From positions 1-7,156 of the forward strand of contig JAAZVM010000021.1 in the NCBI GenBank assembly GCA_018623505.1: 7,156 bases of DNA, read 5' to 3'. Both the position numbers and the translations under genes were made by a program. Source of the DNA: Patescibacteria group bacterium (GTDB lineage: Bacteria; Patescibacteriota; Gracilibacteria; BD1-5; UBA6164). Below, piece by piece: positions 1 through 6,792 of the stretch (position 1 is the stretch's first letter; each line of letters begins with the position of its first letter). The notes under the pieces are model-generated. The model was not told where the DNA came from and searched no databases. It saw nothing but the letters and a program-made list of their open reading frames with translations.

Positions 1-122
1 ACATATGCCAGATGAAATGAAATCTGATGGTCATATATAGTATGAAACTATAATGGTAAAGTAGCAAAAGTTACTATGTGATGAAATATGTATATCTTTG
101 CTGTTCCTAGTATAATAAGTAC
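1..122 (+). repeat. Near-identical segment shared with 2372-2493 (copy 1)
   Basis: These bases match 2372-2493 with only two differences (positions 9 and 96), both synonymous (Ala GCC/GCT, Ile ATC/ATA). Similarity falls sharply just downstream. The segment encodes the end of the pilin-like body. The match probably continues upstream of the window. Confidence 0.9.
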
Positions 123-1722
123 TGATTTAAATTCTAGAGACATATTAACTGTTTTAAGTAACAATAAATTAGCACTTAACGGTACTACAAAACTTCCATG
201 AAGTTATGATAGGACAAATTATAACTTAGATTGAGAAAATCAATTAATAGTTAATAATGTATCTCAACCAGTTCTTTCTACATCTACAAGCTCAGAAATT
301 GATCCTTTAGAGTTGATTACAAACTTGCAGTGAGCCTATACCTGACTTACATCTAATAATTATAACTTAACTGATTTATTAACAGTTGATACATCTGATT
401 CTTGATCTGTTGAAAGTTATTATATTGAAATAGCAGATGATAATATAAATATACCAGATACTACATTACCTTATAGTTGATGAAATGGTAGTTGAAACCC
501 TGAACTAGAAGAATTAATAGCATGATGAGTTGATAATTGAATTACAGTTACATGTTTAGAAAGAATACCATGAGATACTTTTGTAGAAGACTGAGTTACT
601 TATCTAGTTGTATCAACAAGACAAGATATAATAGATAATATGTCAAGTATAAATAGTACATATAACTTATGTACAAGTCATGTAACAGATATGAGTTTTT
701 TATTTTTTGACAATAGTGCTTGAACAGAATATATTTATGCCTCAACTTTTAATGAAGATATTAGTAGTTGGGATACATCAAATGTAGAAAGTTTTATTTG
801 AACTTTTAACAGAGCAAGTTCATTTAATCAAAATATATGACCATGGGACGTTTCAAGTGCAACTACTATGGATAATATGTTTTATAGTGCAAGTACATTT
901 AATCAAGACTTAATAACTTGGGATGTTTCTAATGTCATAGATATGTCTTGACTTTTTAATAGAGCTAGTTCTTTCAACTGAGATATATCAACTTGGGATG
1001 TTTCCTCTGTTCAAGATCTTTCATTTACTTTTTCTAATGCTAGCTCTTTTAATTGAGATATATCAGCTTGGGATGTTTCAAGTGTTGAAAATATGTTTTG
1101 ACTATTTAGTAGTGCAACTAGTTTTAATTGAGATATTTGAAATTGGGACGTATCTTCTGTTAAAAATATGACATCTACTTTTAGAGGGGCTAATTCTTTT
1201 AATAGAAATTTAAATAATTGGGATGTTTGAGAAGTTACAACTATGAATAGTATGTTTAATTCAAACTCTTCATATAATAATGATTGAGTTCCTTTAACAT
1301 TTATGAATATAACTAAAGTTTCATCGATGTATTGAATGTTTAGTTGAGCTAGTAGTTTTAATGTCGATTTAAGTTGATTAGATGTTTCTTGAGTAAATAA
1401 CATGTGAACAATGTTTTCGTCTGCAAATTCATTTAATCAAGATTTATCATCTTGGGATATGTCATCTGTTTCAAATGTAAGCTGGATGTTTTCTAATACA
1501 ATAAATTTTAATAATTGATGAAATCCTTTATCTTGGGACTTAAGTTGAGTTAGATCTAATAATGGTATGCAAAGAATGCTTTATTGAACAAGGTTGTTTA
1601 ATCAGGATTTGACTAACTGGTGTGTTCCTAATATACCAAGTACACCTACAAATTTTGCAGATAACTCTGCTCTAGATCCTTCTAATTATCCTGTTTGGTG
1701 AACTTGTCCTTCTAATATTTAA
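1..1722 (+). CDS. DUF285/BspA-like repeat surface protein, pilin-fusion paralogue (5' partial, code 25)
   Basis: Open from the first base in frame 1, 573 residues to TAA, with TGA read as Gly (about 39 TGA against about 5 GGN glycine codons by hand count). The visible start aligns with residue 150 of the next gene, so the missing 5' part very probably carries the same prepilin N-terminus. Order of parts: the end of a pilin-like body (residues 1-105); a variable stretch; a Gly/Asn-rich linker (about 157-180); a header domain with Cys185 and Cys224; twelve DUF285 (PF03382) leucine-rich-repeat units of the type FN-D-S-WDVS-V--M--MF--A-S (about 250-540); and a C-terminal cap starting NWCVPN (Cys541) and ending WGTCPSNI (Cys569). 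The DUF285/BspA family is known from surface proteins and adhesins. An extracellular adhesive or recognition role is inference. No frameshift is seen. A terminator follows. Confidence 0.9.
748..1620 (+). repeat. Coding tandem repeats, 75-nt period (DUF285 units)
   Basis: Twelve units begin with a Phe/Tyr-Asn codon pair at 748, 823, 898, 973, 1048, 1123, 1198, 1273, 1357, 1432, 1507 and 1597. The first seven steps are exactly 75 nt; later steps are 84, 75, 75 and 90 nt. Each unit usually carries a W-D pair seven codons after the Phe (TGG at 769, 844, 919, 994, 1069, 1144, 1219). The repeats are similar in protein but diverged in DNA, so this is an old array, not a fresh slippage tract. Confidence 0.9.
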
Positions 1723-1732
1723 TATAATATTT

Positions 1733-1750
1733 CAAAATATATATATTTTG
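1733..1750. repeat. Perfect 18-nt AT-rich palindrome
   Basis: CAAAATATATATATTTTG lies eleven bases after the stop of the first gene. It could form a small hairpin in the 3' UTR ahead of the true terminator, or be a chance product of AT-rich sequence. No function is assigned. Confidence 0.3.
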
Positions 1751-1792
1751 GTTTTAAAATATTTACGTTTTAATATTATTTTTAAGAATAAT

Positions 1793-1825
1793 AAAAAACA
1801 AAACCTAAAAGGTTTTGTTTTTTTT
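1793..1825 (+). terminator. Rho-independent terminator after first surface-protein gene
   Basis: The stem pairs AAAAAACAAAACC (1793-1805) with GGTTTTGTTTTTT (1811-1823) around a 5-nt loop TAAAA, which can close to AAA with one more A-T pair. It is followed by a T run. The core stem is the same as in the terminator at 4136-4170. It lies about 70 nt after the stop codon, so each pilin-DUF285 gene probably has its own transcript end. Confidence 0.9.
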
Positions 1826-1878
1826 AATTTTTTAAAAACATATAAAAAATAAGTCAAATTAAAAAGAAATTAAATCCT

Positions 1879-1905
1879 TTGAAAAAAAGAGTAATTTTAT
1901 ATAAT
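1879..1905 (+). promoter_or_regulatory. Putative sigma70-type promoter of the second pilin-DUF285 gene
   Basis: TTGAAA (1879-1884) and TATAAT (1900-1905) are separated by 15 nt, slightly short of the usual 17. The predicted transcription start near 1912 leaves a very short leader before the ATG at 1925 or 1937. No Shine-Dalgarno sequence is visible. AT-rich background makes chance matches easy. The rest of 1723-1924 holds only the palindrome and the terminator. Confidence 0.45.
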
Positions 1906-1924
1906 TTGATGTTAATATAACATA

Positions 1925-4138
1925 ATGTCAATAAAAATGAAAAGAAGCTGATTTACATTGGTGGAATTGATAGTAGTAATAACAATCCTGGCAGTGCTAT
2001 GAACTATAGCTTTTGTGAGTTTGCAAGGTTACAGTAGAGATGCTAGAGATAGTAAAAGAATAAGTGATATAAATAGCATAAGAAAAGTACTAGAATATGA
2101 CGTACTAAAAAAATGATACTATATACTCCCAGAAAACTGAGTAAATGTTACATATAGTACATGATGAGAAAGTAAAGCTGTATGGCAACAATGAATATTC
2201 TGAGAAAGTAATAGAGTAGAACTATGAGCTTGAAACTCACTTAGTAAAGTTCCAAGAGATCCACTTACAAATACTTACTACACATATAGTGTACTAAATA
2301 CAAAAAAAGAGATACAAATATGAGCAGTATTAGAAGGTTGAGTTTCATATTGACCAAACTTAATACAAGATACATATGCTAGATGAAATGAAATCTGATG
2401 GTCATATATAGTATGAAACTATAATGGTAAAGTAGCAAAAGTTACTATGTGATGAAATATGTATATATTTGCTGTTCCTAGTATAATAAGTACAGACCTA
2501 TGAACTCCAGATATTTTGGCTTTGTTACAAAATAATCTATTTGCATTTAATGGTACAACAAAACTTCCATGAAGTTATGAGCTTACAGAGTATAACTTGG
2601 ACTGACAAAATGAGTTAATAGTTCAAGATATAAATCAACCAATAATGACATTATGACAACCATATGAAATAGATGCAGAAGATTTTATAACTAGTTTACA
2701 AGAAGCTTTTTCAGGTACTACTATTTCAGATAGTTCATCAGTAGAAGAACTGTTGTCTTTGGATACTACAAACACAGGTAGTTTAGATATATATCTTAAT
2801 GAAGCTACTGATGACACTATAGAGTGATCAGATTTAGAGCTTGTTATGTCAGACCCAAATAATGATGGTTTATGAAATCCTGAATTACAAGAAAATTCAG
2901 AATGAAATGGCTGAAATTGATGAATAGATAATTGAATAACAGTAACTTGTTTAGATAGAACTCCATGAGATACTTTTTCTCAAAACTGAGTTAATTATTT
3001 AGTAGTTTCAACAAGACAAGATATAATAGATAATATGTCTAATATTAATAGCTCTTTTAATCTATGTACAAGTCATGTAACAGATATGAGTTTCTTGTTA
3101 GTTGATTGATATGATACTTGAACTGAGTATAGTTATGCATTTACTTTTAATGAAGATATAAGCAGTTGGGATACTTCAAATGTAGAAAATTTTTTATGAA
3201 TATTTGCTACGGTTAATAGTCAAAATATTTTTAATCAAGATATAGGTAGTTGGGATGTTACTAAAGTAACAGATATAGATAATTTTGATTATATGTTTTA
3301 TAATGCTGGCTCATTTAATCAAGACTTAAGTAGTTGGGATACATCTAATGCTTCTTTATTTAAACCAAATGATTTTGATACTTGATCATTATTTGCTTGA
3401 AATTATTCAAAACAACCTTGGATAGAACCATATACATGAAAAGTGTGAAATACTATTGTTTGTTATTGAATAGATACATGAACTACATTTACAATTGATT
3501 GAGTAGAGTACTTAGTTGTTAATAATGGTAATATTCAAGAAAATTTATTAAATATAGATTCAAATCATAATTTATGTACCTCTAATGTAACATCTTTATA
3601 TTTTTTATTTAATTGATTAGACTTTAATGAGGATATAAGTAGTTGGGATACATCTAATGTAACTGTTATGTCACATGCTTTTACAAATTCTACATTCAAT
3701 CAAGATATATGAGGATGGAATACTTCAAAAGTAGTTGAAATGTGGTGAATGTTTCAAGGTAATTCTACATTCAATCAAGATATATGATGATGGGATATGT
3801 CAAAAGTATGAACAACTCAATATATGTTTTATTGAGCTACAGCATTTAATAATTTATGACAATCTATGAATTGGGATTTAAGTAGTTTATGAAATGTTAT
3901 GTATATGTTTTATAATGCTGATAGTTTTAATATTGATATTTGAAATTGGTATACTCCAATAATATATGATATGAGATATATGTTTAATAATAATGATTGA
4001 TTTAATCAAGATATAAGTAGATGGTGTGTAACTAATATTACATCTAAACCTTATAGATTTGATGCAAATTCAAATCCTTGATTTGCATGAAATAGTTCAA
4101 TTCAACCACAATGGTGAACTTGTCCTACAAATAACTAA
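1925..4138 (+). CDS. Type IV prepilin-like protein fused to two DUF285/BspA repeat modules (code 25)
   Basis: A protein of 737 residues. It begins MSIKMKRSG, then [15 protein letters not shown]: a class III prepilin signal with cleavage after Gly9 (encoded by TGA), mature Phe1 and Glu5, followed by a hydrophobic helix. A pilin body follows, with [13 protein letters not shown] typical of candidate-phylum pilins and a KVPRDP...GAVLE region (about 108-140). Next come a Gly/Asn-rich linker (about 317-337), header A (Cys342, Cys381), three DUF285 units (408-477), an internal cap-like stretch (about 478-505), header B (Cys513, Cys551), six DUF285 units (567-700) and a C-terminal cap (Cys701, Cys733, ending WGTCPTNN). 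Expected fate: prepilin peptidase processing, membrane or pilus anchoring, and repeats displayed outside. Adhesion or partner recognition is inference. The ATG at 1937 is an equally possible start giving the more usual short leader. No frameshift is seen. TAA lies in the base of the terminator hairpin. Confidence 0.93.
2372..2493 (+). repeat. Near-identical segment shared with 1-122 (copy 2)
   Basis: 120 of 122 bases are identical to the window start, and both differences are silent. In protein terms this is residues 150-190 of the complete paralogue, directly after the pilin-like body motif GAVLE. Other shared blocks between the two genes are 613-644 with 3008-3039 and 670-698 with 3065-3093. 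Confidence 0.9.
3146..3343 (+). repeat. DUF285 repeat block A (three units)
   Basis: Units start at 3146, 3230 and 3314 (84-nt spacing, with extra codons relative to the 75-nt norm), with W-D at 3167, 3251 and 3335. The block ends in a stretch resembling the C-terminal cap (FKPNDFD...FAGN...QPW), which has lost both cap cysteines. Confidence 0.8.
3623..4024 (+). repeat. DUF285 repeat block B (six units)
   Basis: The unit tryptophans lie at 3644, 3716, 3791, 3872, 3947 and 4022, spaced 72, 75, 81, 75 and 75 nt. The block follows the second Cys-containing header and ends in the C-terminal cap. The WD of the consensus is altered in several units (WN, WY and WC), as is normal in the family. Confidence 0.85.
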
Positions 4139-4170
4139 AAAAACAAAACCTTTTAGGTTTTGTTTTTTTA
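4136..4170. terminator. Bidirectional terminator between convergent genes; contains both stop codons
   Basis: A perfect inverted repeat with a TTT loop (4152-4154). The left arm ends ACAAAACCT and the right arm starts AGGTTTTGT, with A/T runs at the base serving as T tracts on either strand. The TAA of the + gene (4136-4138) pairs with the complement of the - gene's TAA (4168-4170), so the hairpin spans exactly from stop to stop. Confidence 0.92.
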
Positions 4171-5262
4171 TATCACATTTACCATATTAAAGAATGGTAG
4201 CATAATTGCCATTATAAGAGTTCATATAACTAATCATACTATAACTATAACTAGAGGCTCTATAGTTGTTTGTACATTTTTTACTATTGAGTCTATTTCC
4301 TTTGTATTTTTTATACTAAGTCTTAATAGTAAATCTGCCATTTTACCAGTTTCTTCTCAGATTTTTACTACACTAGATAGCTCGATAGGGAAGTAAAAGT
4401 TTTCTTTTCAGCTTTTTATTTCATTTATTCACATCAAGTGACTTAGTTCAATTCATTTACTTACTCTAGAGTTTATTTGTTTTATTTTTTTTTCATAAGC
4501 ATCATTTTCTAAACTTATAGATGTTATATCTAGAGATTTATTTATTATTACTCAGTTTTTTAGAAGTGTTCAAAGGTTTCTAGTGAATTGTGCTATTATC
4601 TTTTTCTTTATAAGTATTCAAAATATAGGTATTCTTAGTATAAACTTATCCCAATAAATTTTTGTTTTTTTATGCGTTTTAAATATATGTATACAAAATA
4701 TAATTATTATTAATAATAGTATTATATAAATATAATTTTCTTGTAGAAACCTAGAAGCTTTTATTACATTGTTAGTTAAATCTGGAAGGTTTACTTTTGC
4801 ATCTCTATACATATCTTCTATCTTTGGTATCACATATATCATAAATATGCATATCATTGTAATAGATAAACTTATAACTACACTAGGGTAAATGAGAGCT
4901 GCTACTATTTTTGATTTTAGCTCTTTATTTTTTTCTTCTTTTATTTTTATGTTTTCTATACTTTCTCAAAGTTTACCTGTTATTTCTCACATATTTATAA
5001 GTGATAAATCAAAAGTTCAGAAAATATTTGGATAATTTTTGAAAGCACTTTCAAGGTTATCTCATTTATTTAGTTTATTTATTATTTCTTCTAGTATATC
5101 TTTTATTTTTTTTGATTTAGTTTGGTAAACTATTATTTTAAAACAATTGATAAGGGGAATTCATGATTTTAGCAAACTAGATAATTGCTCCAAAAGATTT
5201 ATTTTTTCTTTTGAGCTTATTTTTACATTTCTCTTGTTATGTAATAATTTTTCTAATTCCAA
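4168..5262 (-). CDS. gspF: GspF/PilC-family inner-membrane platform protein (code 25)
   Basis: 364 residues. It carries two GspF domains (PF00482). The first has LLEQLSSLLKSGIPL (about 23-37) and MGEITGKLGESI (91-102); the second has FTRNLGTLLKNGV (226-238) and IGEETGKMADLL (301-312). There are three membrane segments, about 119-146, 178-194 and 334-360; the last ends IMAIMLPFFNM, a family signature. GspF proteins form the inner-membrane platform on which the assembly ATPase drives pilin or pseudopilin assembly. The family is usually near 400 residues; the N-terminal ATPase-proximal region before the first domain is almost absent here (about 20 residues). Start: an in-frame TAG lies 15 nt upstream and the only nearby initiation codon is TTG at 5262; the start is therefore less certain than the gene. 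No partner ATPase or prepilin peptidase is in the window. The gene is convergent with the pilin-DUF285 gene, which could be a substrate (inference). Confidence 0.93.
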
Positions 5263-5290
5263 GATATTATAATACTATTTAAACATTATT

Positions 5291-5319
5291 ATTTTATCAT
5301 TTATCTTGTATTTTTACAA
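5291..5319 (-). promoter_or_regulatory. Putative promoter of the gspF-like gene
   Basis: Reading the minus strand, TTGTAA (5319-5314) and TAAAAT (5296-5291) are separated by 17 nt. The expected transcription start near 5284 lies about 22 nt before the TTG start. It interleaves with the divergent promoter of the Hsp20 operon. Confidence 0.5.
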
Positions 5320-5333
5320 AAAAATGCTATATT
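5306..5333 (+). promoter_or_regulatory. Putative promoter of the Hsp20 operon
   Basis: TTGTAT (5306-5311) and TATATT (5328-5333) are 16 nt apart, with a predicted start near 5340 and ATG at 5363. The -35 lies between the -35 and -10 of the opposing promoter, so the two could hardly be occupied at once. Confidence 0.5.
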
Positions 5334-5340
5334 TATAGCA
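5325..5340. promoter_or_regulatory. Dyad overlapping the Hsp20 operon -10 (possible operator)
   Basis: TGCTATA-TT-TATAGCA has perfect 7-base arms with a 2-base centre. It covers the predicted -10 and reaches the predicted start of transcription, a usual place for a repressor site. It does not match CIRCE (TTAGCACTC-N9-GAGTGCTAA). The binding protein is unknown. Confidence 0.4.
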
Positions 5341-5362
5341 ATAAAATCTAAATAAATCTATT

Positions 5363-5809
5363 ATGCTTAAGTTTTTTTGATTAACAAAAAAGGATGATGA
5401 AATTACTGAAGTTGAAATTGACCTTGAAGAAGATACATCTTCAGAAATTGATATTGAAGAAACAGAGGAAAATGAAGATGAATGACAACTTGCTGTAGAT
5501 ATATTAGAAACAAAATATGAGTATATAGTTTTGGCCCCAGTAGCAGGTATAGATATAGATGATATAGATGTAAGTTATAAAGATAGTGTTTTAATTGTTT
5601 CATGATATAGGGCACTTCCAGAAATTTATAGTAAAGATATAAACATAAAGGTAAATGAATGTTTTTGGTGAAAGTTCTCTAGAAATATTATACTTCCAGA
5701 AAACTTAGATTATGATAATATAAATGCAACTATAGAGAATAACTTGTTAGTTATTACTATACAAAAACTTAGGTTTAACAACTCAAGTATAATGATAGAA
5801 AAAGTTTAA
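5363..5809 (+). CDS. Hsp20/alpha-crystallin family small heat-shock protein (code 25)
   Basis: 148 residues. An unusually acidic N-terminal arm (about 11-41, rich in Glu and Asp) precedes an alpha-crystallin domain (about 42-136). Family features: D-x-x-E-T--Y-IVLAPVAGID--DIDV (about 46-70), the strand LIVSGYR (77-83), F-R-I-LPENLD (105-116) and the closing ATIENNLLVITI motif (122-133), a variant of the usual A-x-x-x-x-GVL. The C-terminus has an I-x-I motif (IMI, 143-145), which in this family docks onto neighbouring dimers to build oligomers. The family are ATP-independent holdases that bind unfolding proteins in the cytoplasm. It is the first gene of a three-gene operon with its own promoter and dyad upstream. 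No Shine-Dalgarno sequence is seen. The acidic arm is longer and more charged than is typical. Confidence 0.85.
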
Positions 5810-5825
5810 AATTAATTTATAAATA

Positions 5826-6056
5826 GTGATTTTTAGAAAAAAAACTGTTTCTTCTTGAGTAAAGAAGATTGATAAAGTTGTTACTTGATTGATTATAGGA
5901 ACTGCAGTAGCTTCTATGATTTGAGTATCAAGAACTAAAAAATGAAAAAAAGTAACTGAAAATATAAAAGATGCTTGAAGGTGAGCATTTGATAAATGAC
6001 TTAATATATTTTGAAAAGTAGTAGTTTGAACTGTTAATTTTTTTAAGAAAAAATAA
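5826..6056 (+). CDS. Small membrane protein, YtxH-like (code 25)
   Basis: 76 residues. GTG is chosen because an in-frame TAA lies just upstream (5820-5822) and no ATG precedes the membrane segment. A short basic N-terminus is followed by one hydrophobic segment (about 18-35, VVTGLIIGTAVASMIGV) with small-residue spacing, then SRTKKGKKVTENIKDAGR. The arrangement of a glycine-rich helix followed by a basic K-G-K-x-x-E/N-x-I-K stretch resembles the YtxH-like family (PF12732), but the similarity is loose. The C-terminus has a second weakly hydrophobic patch and ends in FFKKK. The gene lies 16 nt after the Hsp20 gene, and its TAA overlaps the next ATG. Nearly all its glycines are TGA. Function unknown; a stress-related membrane role is suggested only by the neighbour. 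Confidence 0.75.
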
Positions 6057-6751
6057 TGAAGATTTTTTTATGTTTTTTGATTTTTATATTTACTTTTACA
6101 TGAGTATATGCAAATGAATGTAAATATACTCAAGAGATTGATAGATGTAATAAAGCATTGAATCTTTTTTGAGTAAATAATAAAAAATCTATTATTCCAT
6201 GATGATCTATTTCTAGTATAGAAGACTTTATTTGTATACAGGATTCTGAAGAAAATAGAGTTTCTCAGATAATTTTTGATTTGAAATCAAGAGAAGTAGA
6301 TTCTGAAATGGATATTTTTATCAGTAACTTATATACACAAAAAGATAAGTATTTCTCAGATAATATAGATATAAATTATTATACTGCTTTAAATGATATT
6401 GATTTAAAAGCTACAGAGTATTTAAATAGATATGTTTCACTTTGTCCTGAAGTTTTAAATGAAACAAAGGCATGTATTTGAACTGTTACAAATACTTTGT
6501 CAAAAGATTATCTTGTTGGTTCTGATTGATTATGTGTAAGTATATGAAAGCAAAAAGTAGAGGCCTTTAAAAATCTTTCTTATAATATATTAATTCTAAA
6601 TAATGCACAAACTCAAATAGATAAAAAGAAAAAATATGACCAAGAAATAAGAACCAAGTATGATAATATACTTGACCTTATGATGATAAATATATGATAT
6701 CTTGAAAGAATTTGGAAAAAATGGCCAAGTAAAACAAAAAATCCACATTAA
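6056..6751 (+). CDS. Secreted six-cysteine protein of unknown function (code 25)
   Basis: 231 residues. It has a signal peptide (hydrophobic 3-17, likely cut after VYA at residue 19). There is no lipobox, since the first mature Cys (22) is not at the +1 position. Six mature cysteines lie at 22, 31, 60, 130, 140 and 160, an even number compatible with three disulfides in an extracytoplasmic fold. The middle and C-terminal parts look helical; 185-205 is strongly charged and the tail is basic (KKWPSKTKNPH). I do not recognise the family. The start ATG shares its A with the TAA of the preceding gene, indicating translational coupling. It is the last gene of the Hsp20 operon, and its TAA lies 4 nt before a terminator hairpin. 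An export or envelope role is likely from the signal peptide only. Confidence 0.82.
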
Positions 6752-6755
6752 AACT

Positions 6756-6792
6756 AATAAAAAAACACTCAAAAAATGAGTGTTTTTTTATT
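6756..6792. terminator. Bidirectional terminator between convergent genes
   Basis: A perfect inverted repeat: AACACTCA-type left arm (to 6771), AAAAA loop (6772-6776) and TGAGTGTT-type right arm, with A/T runs at the base that give T tracts in both directions. It serves the operon on + and the cNMP gene on -, whose TAA (6790-6788) lies inside the right arm. Confidence 0.9.

Noticed and set aside
1011..1403. 130-codon open frame on the minus strand
   Set aside because: It lies antisense inside the 75-nt repeat array; its Leu-rich repetitive translation is simply the reverse complement of the DUF285 units.
748..1620. CRISPR-like regular repeats
   Set aside because: The periodic units are diverged coding repeats without identical direct repeats or unique spacers; the 75-nt period equals 25 codons of DUF285.
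1..1722. Many TGA triplets suggesting a decayed pseudogene
   Set aside because: The frame runs without interruption to TAA, repeat motifs stay intact, and TGA falls at glycine positions; the same holds for every other gene in the window.
1..2493. Insertion sequence or transposon flanked by the 122-bp direct repeats
   Set aside because: The repeats are in-frame coding segments of two paralogues, with no transposase or terminal inverted repeats between them.
2635..2817. 60-codon open frame on the minus strand
   Set aside because: It is antisense to the variable region of the pilin-DUF285 gene and shows no start signal or recognisable protein.
4160..4396. 78-codon open frame on the plus strand
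   Set aside because: It is antisense to the C-terminal membrane segment of the GspF-like gene and starts within the terminator.
5325..5340. CIRCE element for HrcA upstream of a heat-shock gene
   Set aside because: The dyad has 7-base arms with a 2-base centre and a different sequence from the 9-N9-9 CIRCE consensus.
5403..5615. 70-codon open frame on the minus strand
   Set aside because: It is antisense to the Hsp20 gene; the sense frame has a recognisable alpha-crystallin domain.
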